Shown here: positions 18,297-27,939 of the stretch, piece by piece
How the letters are laid out: each line of letters begins with the position of its first letter
How positions within the stretch are numbered: position 1 is the first letter of the stretch
Source: JANNBN01 sp031430595
GTDB lineage: Bacteria > Actinomycetota > Acidimicrobiia > Acidimicrobiales > JANYDT01
Assembly (NCBI GenBank): GCA_031430595.1
Contig: JANPBU010000035.1
Location: 310,001-374,000 of the forward strand
Direction: 5' to 3'
Length of the DNA: 64,000 bases
Program-made: the position numbers and the translations under genes
Notes under the pieces: generated by a model
Databases searched by the model: none
The model's input: only the letters and a program-made list of their open reading frames with translations
What the model was told of the DNA's origin: nothing

Positions 18297-20450
18297 CTAC
18301 CTAATTGGTGACAACACCCAGCCGGGTAGAGCGAGTTCAGCTGGGGCGTCAACCGAGTAACCAGGAGGTGACCAAGCGACGGTGAGGTTGTCTCCACCGC
18401 GGGCCTCTTTCATGAGAGCCTCGATGTAATAGCGCTGCCCGGCAACGAGCGAAATGGAGGCCGACCGTTGAGTGGGGTACCGGTTGAAGACTCTCCAAGG
18501 CGTCCATGAATTCAGATAGGCAATCCGTACCTTGTTAGCTGGTGACGAATCGGTCGAGAGGGATAGCTGGGCGGCATCGTCACCCGCAATCCAAAAACGG
18601 TATTCACCTGTTTTCGGTGCGGTGAGGTAGCCGCTGATCCGTTGTCCGTAATTACTGCCATCATTTACCTGGGCATCAAAACTAGTAAGTGAACTGGTTA
18701 TATCAGGGCGTCGGTTAAGTGGGATGTCAGATATTGAGTAGCCCAAGATCCTGTTCCATCGCTCCCGAGTAATGGATCCAGTTGGCGTAACGGGTTGAGT
18801 GGTCGTGGGACGAACCGTCGTCGGAGCAAGCGTCGTCGTCGCGGTCGTGGGACGAACCGTCGTCGGAGCAAGCGTCGTCGTCGCGGTCGTGGGACGAACC
18901 GTCGTCGGAGCAAGCGTCGTCGTCGTCGTGGTGGTCGTGGTGGTGGTGGAGATCGGTTGCGTCGTCGTCATCGATAAATCAGGGACCGCAATCATTCCAA
19001 AGCCAGGCTTGTTCCCTACGAGGTTGGTTACTTCGCGACTCGGGGGGTCAAATCGGAATCCGACCTTCACTGGTGTGATTGTTCCTGTCCAACCGCTGAA
19101 GCCTTTGCACGTGAAGTACTGGCCAGAGACCGAATGCTCGCAGGTCATACGGTTGTCGCTCGGATTGATTTTTACAAGACCCACGCTCGGCCCAGACTCC
19201 GTTGTCATCGTGCCTGAAAGGGAACTGGCGTTCAGGAAGGCAGACCTTCCGTTCGAAGCAACAACCTGATCGGTGAACGGGGCACGGCTTGTTCCGGCCG
19301 CGGCCTTTCCCGCAGCAACAGCTTGCATCACATCGGACGAAGCAGAAAGGGTACTGAGATCATCCTCAAGATATACCCATGCATACTTACGACTTTTCTC
19401 AAGTGCATTGCGTGTGTTGTCCGAAATGAGGTTGAGCGAGGTTGCTCGTTGCGCCGCCACGAACGGATCAGATCGGAGGTAGAAGCCAAAGAACCGAGCA
19501 TCAGTGGTCGCCAGCATTCCATCCGGGTAAATCGGGTGCCCAGCCTGGACGACCCGGTCGTACCGAGGTCGGTCAGCTTCGTTGGCAAGAGTTCGGGCCC
19601 CGGCGATATCGGCGTTGCCCTTGTCGAAGTCGCTTGCAACTCCGTACTCGTATCCCCGCTCGTTACCTTCGATGATTGTCGAAGTACTGGTCGAACCACG
19701 CACCATTCCTGCTGCAAAGGACGGAACTAGCCCGTAGTAGTCGCTGTCTCGTAAATCGGCCACGCTGACCGGCTGACCTTGGGCAGTAAGTGCATCGGTG
19801 AAGAGTCGTGTCGTCATCACCGTGAGACCCGGTGCCTCTTCTTCGAGCACTTGCATGAAACGGGTTCCACGCTCGAAAAGCTTTGCGCTGTATTCAGCAA
19901 ACGTTGGCCGATTCGTCGGCAACGTCTGCCGGTTGTATCCCCACAGCAGGCGATCGTCATACGGCTCTGGATCGAAGAAAACCCCCTTCATTCCATATTG
20001 TTTGACCATTTTGGCGATCTCGCGAAGGTTAGATTCGGTCTGCGCCCAGGCAGCATCGTCAAACCAGTTCCACTGATTTTCTGGTGGCGTGGCCCAAATC
20101 AACGCAAAACTGTCTTTCAGCCTTTCACTGCCGATCGCAGCGAGATCGATTCGCTCGCCGGGCTGGGCAACCGTGTTGACTCCTGCGGCGAAGAAGGGTT
20201 GGAACGAGGTTTGCAACGCAAGCGTGACCCCATCGAACGGAAGCGCGTCAACATTTTGGAGAATCTCGCGGTACCGGAAGGGCTTCAGAACGCCATTTAA
20301 AACGATCAACTTCGTGCCGGTCGCAGACGGCGGCGACACAGCACTGGCAATGGAGTCGTTCGTCAGAAAGGGGGAATTTGCCAGAAACAGGCTGGCCAAA
20401 AGACCGCCGACAGCGAGGCGACGCCAAGGGCGTGGAGAAACAGGTTGCAC
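18297..20450 (-). CDS. Secreted PA14-domain protein with Thr/Pro linker
   Basis: A protein of about 717 residues. The GTG at 20448-20450 is chosen for its ribosome site (AAGAAGG, 6 bp upstream) and because it puts the signal peptide (RPWRRLAVGGLLASLFLA) at the N-terminus. Residues of about 45-400 may form a glycoside-hydrolase-like barrel (DGVTLALQTSF, GMKGVFFDPEPYDD), a guess from layout. A Thr-rich linker with three 14-residue repeats follows, then a C-terminal PA14 domain (SGYLTAPKTGEYRFWIAGDD, RYYIEALMKEARGGDNLTVA), a fold that usually binds carbohydrate. It is likely an exported sugar-binding or sugar-cleaving enzyme. Confidence 0.75.
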   Translation of the reverse strand: MQPVSPRPWRRLAVGGLLASLFLANSPFLTNDSIASAVSPPSATGTKLIVLNGVLKPFRYREILQNVDALPFDGVTLALQTSFQPFFAAGVNTVAQPGERIDLAAIGSERLKDSFALIWATPPENQWNWFDDAAWAQTESNLREIAKMVKQYGMKGVFFDPEPYDDRLLWGYNRQTLPTNRPTFAEYSAKLFERGTRFMQVLEEEAPGLTVMTTRLFTDALTAQGQPVSVADLRDSDYYGLVPSFAAGMVRGSTSTSTIIEGNERGYEYGVASDFDKGNADIAGARTLANEADRPRYDRVVQAGHPIYPDGMLATTDARFFGFYLRSDPFVAAQRATSLNLISDNTRNALEKSRKYAWVYLEDDLSTLSASSDVMQAVAAGKAAAGTSRAPFTDQVVASNGRSAFLNASSLSGTMTTESGPSVGLVKINPSDNRMTCEHSVSGQYFTCKGFSGWTGTITPVKVGFRFDPPSREVTNLVGNKPGFGMIAVPDLSMTTTQPISTTTTTTTTTTTLAPTTVRPTTATTTLAPTTVRPTTATTTLAPTTVRPTTTQPVTPTGSITRERWNRILGYSISDIPLNRRPDITSSLTSFDAQVNDGSNYGQRISGYLTAPKTGEYRFWIAGDDAAQLSLSTDSSPANKVRIAYLNSWTPWRVFNRYPTQRSASISLVAGQRYYIEALMKEARGGDNLTVAWSPPGYSVDAPAELALPGWVLSPIR
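18801..18926 (-). repeat. Three tandem 42-bp repeats inside the PA14-protein gene
   Basis: Units at 18801-18842, 18843-18884 and 18885-18926 are almost identical and in frame. They encode a 14-residue motif (TTTLAPTTVRPTTA) that extends the linker between catalytic and PA14 parts. Unit identity implies recent expansion; repeat number may vary between strains. Confidence 0.9.
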
Positions 20451-20600
20451 GGGGGACCTTCTTACGTAGTTTACATAAAACGCTCCCAGTGGTTTAGCAG
20501 ACAAAACGTTCGGTGCAGACACTGGATTTGACGACGGAGACGGCAAGCAATCACGTATCTAAGTGAAGAGGTCTTGTTGCGAACTGTCGAAACAATTCCT

Positions 20601-21905
20601 ATGTCTATCCGAACTTTGATGCTGAAGCGATTGCTGGTTTCGACGGCCATGGTCGCAACCTTCCTCTCGACTGACGCAACTACAGCCGAGGCAGCTGCAA
20701 CCTCGACCCTTCAACGTTTCATTCCCAGCGAAACTCCACCCGGATTTGCCCGGACCTACGTTGAAGATGATGTCCCGTTGTCTTTTCCTTTCATGAAGTA
20801 CTTTTCGGCTGGACCATCCTGGTTTTCGTCACGACCAAACATGAGCGCCACACGGGTCAGAGTGTGGTCATTCCGAAAAACCACCGCCGACTCGAACAGG
20901 CTGGCAGAGGCCAGGTTTCGTGGTGGCAAATCGGTAACCATTAACGGCAACGACGGCGTCATTGAGATCAACAACGCCTTCGGCTACATCGAGATATCAA
21001 CGCCGTATTCGTACATCGAAATGGCGGCATACTCCAAAGACATGTCAGACGCGTTCCTCACCAAAATTGCTGCTTCGATTAAACCTGAGCAGGGGCCCTT
21101 CAAACCTGCGTTTAACATGCCCATTCCAACGGGCACCAAGAAGGTGTTTTTTGGCAGAGCCAACCCAAAGCGACGGAACTGGTTGTTTCGCCTGGAACGA
21201 TCCACCTCGAAACTGACCATAAGTTCAAGCGAAACGTCAGCAGTGGAACTCGAAAGCGATATTGCGTTTGCCGGACCAAGCCAGCGGGCTGTCGTTCGGG
21301 GAAAGGCAGCAGTCCGAATTGGAGCATCTCTCATTTGGATGGAGAGTTCGACCCAGTCTCTCGCAGTAAGCGGAGTCGATGTGGAATCGGAAATGGTTTC
21401 CAGAACAGCAGAACTACTCGTACCAGCCAATCAGAAAGAGTGGGATGGTTTTGCTCCGGGAACCGTACAAAATACGACTAGCGCGACCTCGGAATCACCG
21501 AAACCTCGTGACCCGCTCACAGCATCTGGAAAAGTTGGGGCCAGTACATGGACCGTTACTGCGCAAGTGCTTGCGGACGGTCGACGCTGCTACAAATTTT
21601 CGCTTGGTTCGAATCCCTTTATTGGCACCTGTGCGGGTTCAACACCATTTGTTTGGCGAACTGAAAAGATCGACGGGCAGTTATACGCGTTTGCTGTCGC
21701 AGCCCCGTCGGTGGCATCAATCATTGTCACCGATCCATCGAACCAGAATGAACTTGGAAAGGCCCTAGCCACGATGGGCAGCGACAGCCAAACCTACTTT
21801 GTGTTCCCGCTTCTCGATGCTGCCAAACCAGGTACCGAGCTCGCATCAATTTACGGGACCTCAGGGGAATTGCTCGGCGGTCCGATCGTTCGAGAATACC
21901 CGTAA
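20601..21905 (+). CDS. Secreted protein of unknown function
   Basis: About 434 residues from the ATG at 20601; a TTG at 20574 or 20577 beside GAAGAGG is also possible. The N-terminus MSIRTLMLKRLLVSTAMVATFLS...AEAAA is a signal peptide. The mature part is beta-rich with no membrane helix and has two cysteines near the C-terminus (RRCYKFSLGSNPFIGTC). Divergent from the PA14-protein gene with about 150 bp between them, which may mean shared regulation. No family recognised. Confidence 0.7.
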   Translation: MSIRTLMLKRLLVSTAMVATFLSTDATTAEAAATSTLQRFIPSETPPGFARTYVEDDVPLSFPFMKYFSAGPSWFSSRPNMSATRVRVWSFRKTTADSNRLAEARFRGGKSVTINGNDGVIEINNAFGYIEISTPYSYIEMAAYSKDMSDAFLTKIAASIKPEQGPFKPAFNMPIPTGTKKVFFGRANPKRRNWLFRLERSTSKLTISSSETSAVELESDIAFAGPSQRAVVRGKAAVRIGASLIWMESSTQSLAVSGVDVESEMVSRTAELLVPANQKEWDGFAPGTVQNTTSATSESPKPRDPLTASGKVGASTWTVTAQVLADGRRCYKFSLGSNPFIGTCAGSTPFVWRTEKIDGQLYAFAVAAPSVASIIVTDPSNQNELGKALATMGSDSQTYFVFPLLDAAKPGTELASIYGTSGELLGGPIVREYP

Positions 21906-21933
21906 GTAGTTGTGGCAAAAGCTTGTAGCGAGC

Positions 21934-23856
21934 TCAGTCTCCGCGGAGTCGGGCAATTGTTGTTGATACTTCAAACTGCAGATCGCCCCGCTCAAACGGA
22001 GAAAGAATGTCAACGACCTGGGTAAGCATCGTTCGATCTGCGCGCACATTATTCTCGAAGAACCTCACGATGTCGCAACGTAGTGATTGGCTGAGCGTCG
22101 AATCGGCCAATACTTTCACTAATCCGACAATCAGGCGACCAAACGCATCGTTCGCCGCAATACCCGGAAGGCCGCCTTCCGGTGAATAGCGCAATAGTGT
22201 GCTGATGCACTCTTCGAGCGTGCGGTGATCTGAGAGTTCCGGGTCGTGCAGAACTGCAAGAAAGCGGTCGAAAAATGCGCTAACCCCGCCAACAAAGAAC
22301 TGTTCCAAAACGGCCGATTCGAGCGCAAGGGGGCCCTTCCATGCGTGCTTAGTTTTTCCGTACCAGCGCAGCAGACACCACCACGCGTCCTCCCGCACAG
22401 TTACCGAAACGGCTCCCTTTTCAGCGAACACTACGTTCACCATGAATCGATGTAAGGTTTCATCGCCACGAGCACACAACTGCTCTTCGGAGAACCGCAG
22501 TAACTCGCTTCGTTGCTCGTCATCAGTCAAGTGGCTCCAGATGGTCGACACAAAGTCATCGCGGAGACGTCCACTTTCGGCAAGTTCCCGCACCCCGTAT
22601 TGTGACAACCTAAAACGCTTGTGTTCAACCAAATACCGACACGCCAAAAGCAGGTCAACACTACCGAGTTGCATTCGTTGAATTACGTTTTGCACTCCTG
22701 AGATGTCGGTGACGTCGAGCGCCAGAAGCGGGACCGCATCTTCGGGGCGACCGATCGTAACGAGTAGTGACGCAGCTTGGCGACGAATATCGCGATCATT
22801 ACGTTTGGTTGCCGCCCAGAGTTGTGAGTGGAGCATCGCAAAGGGCTTCTCAGTGGTTCGAAGTAGGCCGAGTATTTCATCGAGCGTCTCATCGTCGAAT
22901 TGGGCAAAGACCAACCCGAGCGACTCGGCATGCGCATTTGCAGCAAGCACGATTCCGGCCGCCCTTCGGCGTAAAGGGTCTGCGAGTGCCGCTGTCAGGG
23001 TTTCGATGTTTACCAGAGCAAGTGCGGCAGAAAATAAACGATCAGAATTGGTGTCTGTAAGTAGCTGTGGATCGACATCAACATCTTCACCAAGAAGGCG
23101 AAGTGCGACCTGCGCATCCAAAATATGCGAACATATCATAAGCGCACCTACTAATGGCTGAACGGAGCGACGTCGACCCGAAGCAAACCTCCATCGCCAA
23201 CCACCGAATGCCAAAGCGGCCTCGTCGACTATCCGGCGATCGGCTGAATGCAACGCCGACTCAGCAAGGTCGATCTGAACTTCATCGGTTGCCCAACCAT
23301 GACGTACGATCGCTACGGCCGCCAACAGTGACGTCAGCGGAATCGGGCTTGAGGCGGACAGCGAAAGCACTTCACTGGGAAGATCGTCGAGCCGCAACGA
23401 AGCTTGATTCGCCGACTGACCGAAAAATAAAAAGGCGTCTTCGCCTGGCATCGGAAGCCTGGCGGTGAGTTCATCATCAAGCTCTTGCGCCCACCCCGAG
23501 CCCACCAACAAACCCTCAACCAAGTGAAGGTCGTCAACGTGCCGGGCAACCACCGTTGACTGCTTTTGGTACATCCTGGTGAGATGCGCGACGTGATCGG
23601 CATCAAGAGCGCTCAGCCGTTCGCCGATCGAGAACTGATCGACCCCAGCGGCTTTCAACATTCGTGCGGGTGCATACAGTTGATCAGTAACGGTTTCTGC
23701 ACCACACGTGCGACAGAATCGCCCCTCAGGCGAGAACGACGCACACCAGTAACACCGCACTTCGCGCCGGGCCACGCAGCCGCACGCATTGCAGAGGTCG
23801 CCGGATTTCCAATCGGTCGGTTGAGTTGCCGAACAAGTTTCACAAACCGCTCGCAC
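21934..23856 (-). CDS. Zinc-ribbon protein with long helical-repeat region
   Basis: A 640-residue cytoplasmic protein. The first 55 residues hold three CxxC-type pairs (CETC, CNACGC, CYWC, CRTCG), consistent with two zinc ribbons. The rest is helical and leucine-rich with HEAT/ARM-like spacing (AALALVNIETLTAAL, ASLLVTIGRPEDAVPLL). Its GTG start overlaps the stop of the upstream YjbR-like gene (TAGTG), so the two are translationally coupled. A scaffold or regulator role is plausible from the layout, but no named family was recognised. Confidence 0.7.
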   Translation of the reverse strand: MRAVCETCSATQPTDWKSGDLCNACGCVARREVRCYWCASFSPEGRFCRTCGAETVTDQLYAPARMLKAAGVDQFSIGERLSALDADHVAHLTRMYQKQSTVVARHVDDLHLVEGLLVGSGWAQELDDELTARLPMPGEDAFLFFGQSANQASLRLDDLPSEVLSLSASSPIPLTSLLAAVAIVRHGWATDEVQIDLAESALHSADRRIVDEAALAFGGWRWRFASGRRRSVQPLVGALMICSHILDAQVALRLLGEDVDVDPQLLTDTNSDRLFSAALALVNIETLTAALADPLRRRAAGIVLAANAHAESLGLVFAQFDDETLDEILGLLRTTEKPFAMLHSQLWAATKRNDRDIRRQAASLLVTIGRPEDAVPLLALDVTDISGVQNVIQRMQLGSVDLLLACRYLVEHKRFRLSQYGVRELAESGRLRDDFVSTIWSHLTDDEQRSELLRFSEEQLCARGDETLHRFMVNVVFAEKGAVSVTVREDAWWCLLRWYGKTKHAWKGPLALESAVLEQFFVGGVSAFFDRFLAVLHDPELSDHRTLEECISTLLRYSPEGGLPGIAANDAFGRLIVGLVKVLADSTLSQSLRCDIVRFFENNVRADRTMLTQVVDILSPFERGDLQFEVSTTIARLRGD

Positions 23857-24260
23857 TATGACCGGTCCAATTCAGCAATCAGTTTGGTGGGGGCGGTCAA
23901 CCGATACGACGCCTCGATGAGTTCAGCAATTTCACGCCACTCAGTTTCGTCTGAAAGGTCGATCCCGAACCACCCAGACGGACCAAGATAGGCGGGAACA
24001 AAGAATCGTCGATCTTCCAATGTTGCTAGACGATCTTCGGGTTCAACCAGCACAATGAGTGCGTGTTCGTGCTGAGTCCATTGGCCATCGAGACGGACCG
24101 CACCTCCGTAATAGACGAACAACTTTTTGGTGAAAAAGACTGGCCTACCGTGCGAGATCTTCTCGGCGACGCCGGGGAGGGCAAAAGCGATACCTCGAAC
24201 CCTCGCAAGCATTGGGTCATCGTCATCGAACATGAGCGGGTGTGCGGTGTTCTGGCTCAT
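23856..24260 (-). CDS. MmcQ/YjbR family protein
   Basis: About 134 residues matching the YjbR fold: VRGIAFALPGVAEKISHGRPVFFTKKLF near the N-terminus, ALIVLVEPEDRLA, PAYLGPSGWFGIDL, and the C-terminal EIAELIEASYRLTAPTKL. These small proteins have a DNA-binding-like double-wing fold, often of unknown job. The start at 24260 (MSQNT) is chosen because residues upstream in the frame look non-coding and oppose the neighbouring reductase gene. Confidence 0.82.
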   Translation of the reverse strand: MSQNTAHPLMFDDDDPMLARVRGIAFALPGVAEKISHGRPVFFTKKLFVYYGGAVRLDGQWTQHEHALIVLVEPEDRLATLEDRRFFVPAYLGPSGWFGIDLSDETEWREIAELIEASYRLTAPTKLIAELDRS

Positions 24261-24405
24261 GTTGGTTGGACCATGCAATGAGTATGGTGCATCGAACAAA
24301 CATCGAACAAACATCATGGCGTTCGTCTCGCTGGCACGTGGAATGTAGGCCTTCCGACCAAACCTACAGACGTTGCTTTTGCTTCTTGGCTCGATCCTTA
24401 CCAAG

Positions 24406-25509
24406 ATGTATCCCATCGAACATCTTTTTAGTCCCCTGTCTTTTCCACGCGGGAAAGCCATGCCCAATCGCATAGCGTTAGCTCCACTTACCAATTCCCA
24501 AAGCAAGGCCGATGGCACACTTAGCGAAGCCGAGCGTCGTTGGCTGGTGATGCGAGCCAGCGGTGGTTTCGGTCTCACGATGACGGCAGCGGCCCATGTG
24601 CAGGCAATCGGTCAGGGCTTTGCGGGGCAACTAGGAACCTTCTCAGATGCCCACATCGCTGGTTTACGCGAACTTGCCCAACAGATCAATATCACCGGGA
24701 GTGTGTCAATCGCACAGCTTCATCACGCCGGAAATCGATCACCCGCTTTGCTGATAGGCGAAGCTCCAGTGTGTCCATCAAATGATTTAGAGACCGGAGC
24801 ACGGGCACTCAACCCAGACGAGGTTTCAGGCTTAGTTACAGACTTCGTGACTGCTGCGGAGCGCTGCGACGCGGCGGGCTTCGACGGGGTTGAGTTGCAC
24901 GGCGCGCATGGTTACATGATTTGCCAGTTCTTGAGCAGCACCTTGAATCGTCGAGACGATCAATACGGTGGCTCACTAGAAAACCGAAGCCGATTGTTGT
25001 TTGAAATCATCTCCGGTATTCGCGAAAATTGTCGGCCCGACTTTATTTTGGGCGTGAGGCTTTCGCCTGAGCGATTCGGTATGGATATCAACGAAATTCG
25101 GACGGTGACCCAACGTTTGATTGACTCTGATGACGTCGACTTTGTCGATTTGTCGTTGTGGGACTGTTTCAAAGAGCCGCAAGACCTGAACTTCGCGGGG
25201 CAGACCCTCATCGAGGTGGTCACCGATTTGGAACGTCGTTCAACGCCAACCGGACGCTACGTTCCGCTTGGCGTTGCGGGCAAATTGCAGACACCTCCCG
25301 ATATTGGGGAAGCGATGACTCTTGGTGCCGACTTTGTCCTTCTTGGGCGAGCAGCCATCCTTCACCACGACTACCCGCAACTCCTTAACGCCGACCCTGA
25401 GTTCGTTCCCAATCATATTCCTGTATCAGCTGCCTACCTTGCGGATGAAGGGCTCTCTGAACCATTCATCGACTATATGCGCACGTGGAAAGGTTTCGTC
25501 TCGAACTGA
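24406..25509 (+). CDS. NADH:flavin oxidoreductase, Old Yellow Enzyme family
   Basis: About 367 residues forming an FMN-binding TIM barrel. FSPLSFPRGKAMPNRIALAP is the family N-terminus. Substrate-site ELHGAHGYMICQFLS, then NRRDDQYGGSLENRSR, the FMN phosphate region LGVAGKL...LGADFVLLGRAAI and a C-terminal tail follow. Enzymes of this type reduce activated double bonds with NAD(P)H; the exact substrate is unknown. The ATG at 24406 is favoured over 24373. It precedes trpD by 41 bp and may share a transcript with it. Confidence 0.88.
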   Translation: MYPIEHLFSPLSFPRGKAMPNRIALAPLTNSQSKADGTLSEAERRWLVMRASGGFGLTMTAAAHVQAIGQGFAGQLGTFSDAHIAGLRELAQQINITGSVSIAQLHHAGNRSPALLIGEAPVCPSNDLETGARALNPDEVSGLVTDFVTAAERCDAAGFDGVELHGAHGYMICQFLSSTLNRRDDQYGGSLENRSRLLFEIISGIRENCRPDFILGVRLSPERFGMDINEIRTVTQRLIDSDDVDFVDLSLWDCFKEPQDLNFAGQTLIEVVTDLERRSTPTGRYVPLGVAGKLQTPPDIGEAMTLGADFVLLGRAAILHHDYPQLLNADPEFVPNHIPVSAAYLADEGLSEPFIDYMRTWKGFVSN

Positions 25510-25550
25510 ACATTCCATTCATGCACGCCAAGCAATGCTTGACTGGGTAG

Positions 25551-26660
25551 ATGCCAGACACCCAACCTCCAGTCGAGCAACGGTCTACCGGTCTACTTCC
25601 CGCTTTTGCTGATCTTGGTGGGTGGACAGCGGTACTCGGCGTCATTGCCGATGGTACCGACTTGAGTGAACAACAGGCGCAAGCGGCCATGTCTGAAATT
25701 CTCGCTGGTCGCGCTTCGGCTGCCCAAATCGCTGGGTTCATCGTCGGGTTGCGTATGAAGGGTGAAAGCGTTAACGAACTTGTTGGCCTTGCCCGGGCGA
25801 TGATTCAAGCGGCCGAACCGCTCAGCCTCGGCCATGAGGTCATCGATATTGTTGGAACCGGCGGCTCGGTAGCGCGTCGCAAGCATGCCTTGAATGTGTC
25901 GACCATGGCTTCATTTGTTGCTGCTGGCGCTGGCGCGATCGTATGCAAACATGGCAACTATAAGGCGTCGTCGACATCGGGTTCGTTTGACTTCTTGAAG
26001 GAACTGGGCGTTTCCGTCGACTTAACACCAGTACAAATCCAAGCATGCGTCGCAGAAGTTGGAATCGGATTTGCACCGGCTCGGCTATTCCATCCTGCTA
26101 TGCGTCATGCCGCACCGGTACGGGCAGAACTAGGCATACCTACGGTATTCAATGTACTTGGGCCACTTGCTCACCCAGCTCAACCGAAGCGTCAACTCAT
26201 CGGTACCGCAAACGAGAACCTCGCAGCCCGTATGGCAGAGGTATATCAACGCCTTGGCTCTGAACTGGCCTGGGTAGTTTCAGGTGCTGGTGGACTTGAC
26301 GAGATCTCGACGGCCGGGCCTTCAGTGATTTACGTAACCACCCCGAACGGCGTTCGTCGAACCGAAGTAGATGTCACCGAGTTCGGTATCAGGCCGCCCA
26401 TTTCACCAGACGATCTTGCGGGTGGAGCAGCGGCCGACAATGTCGCTATTTTTGAGCGGATTCTCGATGGAACAGATCGGGGTGCCCGGCACGACATCGT
26501 CATCTTGAACGCAGGGGCAGCCCTTGCAGTTGCTGGACTCGCCGACGATCTTCCGAGCGGGGTTGACGCCGCAAGAGCTGCCCTGGAAGATGGTCGTGTG
26601 AGTGCTCTGGTCGACCGAGTGAAAGCGTGCACCATCCGACTGTTGGCCGAGTCCAACTAA
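25551..26660 (+). CDS. trpD: Anthranilate phosphoribosyltransferase
   Basis: A 369-residue enzyme of tryptophan synthesis that joins anthranilate and PRPP. It has the N-terminal helical domain (SEILAGRASAAQIAGFIVGL), the glycine-rich loop IVGTGGS, NVSTMASFVAAGAG, CKHGNYKASSTSGS, the anthranilate-site segment PAMRHAAPVRAELGIPTVFN, LGPLAHPA, and a C-terminal domain. The PRPP loop is unusual: after GTGG the usual D-x-x-x-T-F/V-N is SVARRKHALN, three residues longer and lacking the Asp. No other trp genes are adjacent. It is followed by a terminator. Confidence 0.88.
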   Translation: MPDTQPPVEQRSTGLLPAFADLGGWTAVLGVIADGTDLSEQQAQAAMSEILAGRASAAQIAGFIVGLRMKGESVNELVGLARAMIQAAEPLSLGHEVIDIVGTGGSVARRKHALNVSTMASFVAAGAGAIVCKHGNYKASSTSGSFDFLKELGVSVDLTPVQIQACVAEVGIGFAPARLFHPAMRHAAPVRAELGIPTVFNVLGPLAHPAQPKRQLIGTANENLAARMAEVYQRLGSELAWVVSGAGGLDEISTAGPSVIYVTTPNGVRRTEVDVTEFGIRPPISPDDLAGGAAADNVAIFERILDGTDRGARHDIVILNAGAALAVAGLADDLPSGVDAARAALEDGRVSALVDRVKACTIRLLAESN

Positions 26661-26707
26661 CGATGCGACTGGCTCGCTGCACGCACAGTGCACTTGAGTG
26701 TGACCGG

Positions 26708-26735
26708 AATGTAGCACTAGCACGCTACATTTTTT
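26708..26735 (+). terminator. Rho-independent terminator of trpD
   Basis: An 8-bp perfect stem, AATGTAGC (26708-26715) with GCTACATT (26724-26731), followed by a run of six T, 47 bp after the trpD stop. The remaining bases up to the asparaginase gene show nothing recognisable. Confidence 0.88.
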
Positions 26736-26864
26736 CATTGCCACTACGACAGTTCGATTAGGTGCGAAACAATTCTCACCAGCGACCTCGAAGACTTCAG
26801 ACTATTGGTCGCGACGTTGCACCACAATCGGCCACGTCTTCAGCAGTGGCCGTAACGACAGAGA

Positions 26865-27827
26865 TTACGCCTGCCTGATACAGCTGCGAATCTCGCCAAC
26901 CGGCAATCCCCCACCCAACACCTTGACCGAGCGCAATTCAGCGGCTGGTGAAACGTCAATACCCATACGATCTAGTAGATCAAGTGCGATTGGAACTCGC
27001 GGTGCAAGCGACGCATCTGCCATCTTTATGGCAATTGATCGACCGTCTGGAAGCGCCACCGCCAGCACCCCATCGGCACCATCCTTAGCGATAAGGCCGG
27101 GCAACGCCTGCATAAGGCGAGTGACATCACGTCCACTTCCACCAACATTGGCCGGGTAGTCACGCATAGCCCGGCCTACACCGTCAGGCTCAACTGATAT
27201 TCGTGCATACGCTTTTGCTAAACCCACAAGCGATAACCCATGAGCGGGGGCACCACAACCATCGACACCAACAAATTCCGCTGTCTCTGACGTGTACTCA
27301 GCAATCGTCTCAGTAATAGCGAGTTGCAGCGGATGATCTGCGCGCAGATAATCCTCAGTCGACCAACCGTTGTGTTTCGAGGTAATCAACATTGCAGCAT
27401 GTTTTCCTGAGCAGTCAGCAGTCAGTTTGCTTGGATGATCACCGCGGCGGCACATATCGTCTCGGGCCGCTGCGCCGAGCGGCGAAAGAACTGTGTTCTT
27501 CAAGTCGTCTTCCGCGAAACCGCCTATGGCCAAGAGTCGGCAACCGAGGTCAACGTGTCGCAACTCACCAGAGTGGCTGGCTGCAACAAATGCCAACAGT
27601 TCACCCGGAAGGTCAAGCCCGAGTCGCACCATGGCTATTGCTTGCATGGGCTTATTGGCAGACCGGCCAAATACCTGAACCTGAGGTGTGCCAAGCGAGA
27701 ACACAATCTCGCCCGATGGGTCAAGGGCCACCGCCGACCCGCGAAATCGACACTCAATGACCCCGTTACGTGTGGCCTCGGCAAGGACCGCACCGTGCGG
27801 CAGAAACGTAGAGGTGTGCTGATTCAC
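26865..27827 (-). CDS. Type II asparaginase family (PF06089-like)
   Basis: A 320-residue protein of the Rhizobium-type asparaginase group, not related to the bacterial type I/II Thr enzymes. It shows FGRSANKPMQAIAMV, the likely active-site segments AASHSGE and ADCSGKHAAMLI, and GVDGCGAPAHGLSL. Family enzymes hydrolyse L-asparagine to aspartate and ammonia. It is convergent with trpD and stands alone. Length is normal. Confidence 0.88.
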   Translation of the reverse strand: MNQHTSTFLPHGAVLAEATRNGVIECRFRGSAVALDPSGEIVFSLGTPQVQVFGRSANKPMQAIAMVRLGLDLPGELLAFVAASHSGELRHVDLGCRLLAIGGFAEDDLKNTVLSPLGAAARDDMCRRGDHPSKLTADCSGKHAAMLITSKHNGWSTEDYLRADHPLQLAITETIAEYTSETAEFVGVDGCGAPAHGLSLVGLAKAYARISVEPDGVGRAMRDYPANVGGSGRDVTRLMQALPGLIAKDGADGVLAVALPDGRSIAIKMADASLAPRVPIALDLLDRMGIDVSPAAELRSVKVLGGGLPVGEIRSCIRQA

Positions 27828-27939
27828 TGTCCAAAGGTAGCAGCGGACTCATCGACACTGTTCGCTCACCGATTGGGAACGCCCCCGCCCGGTGCGATGT
27901 GCTGGCCCTTCGCACAACGATCGAACCGGAGATGACACA

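Noticed and set aside
18801..18926. CRISPR-like array
   Set aside because: The units are directly adjacent with no spacers and are in-frame coding repeats.
18799..19269. Val-rich plus-strand frame in the PA14-protein gene
   Set aside because: It is the complement of the Thr/Pro repeat linker, not a protein.
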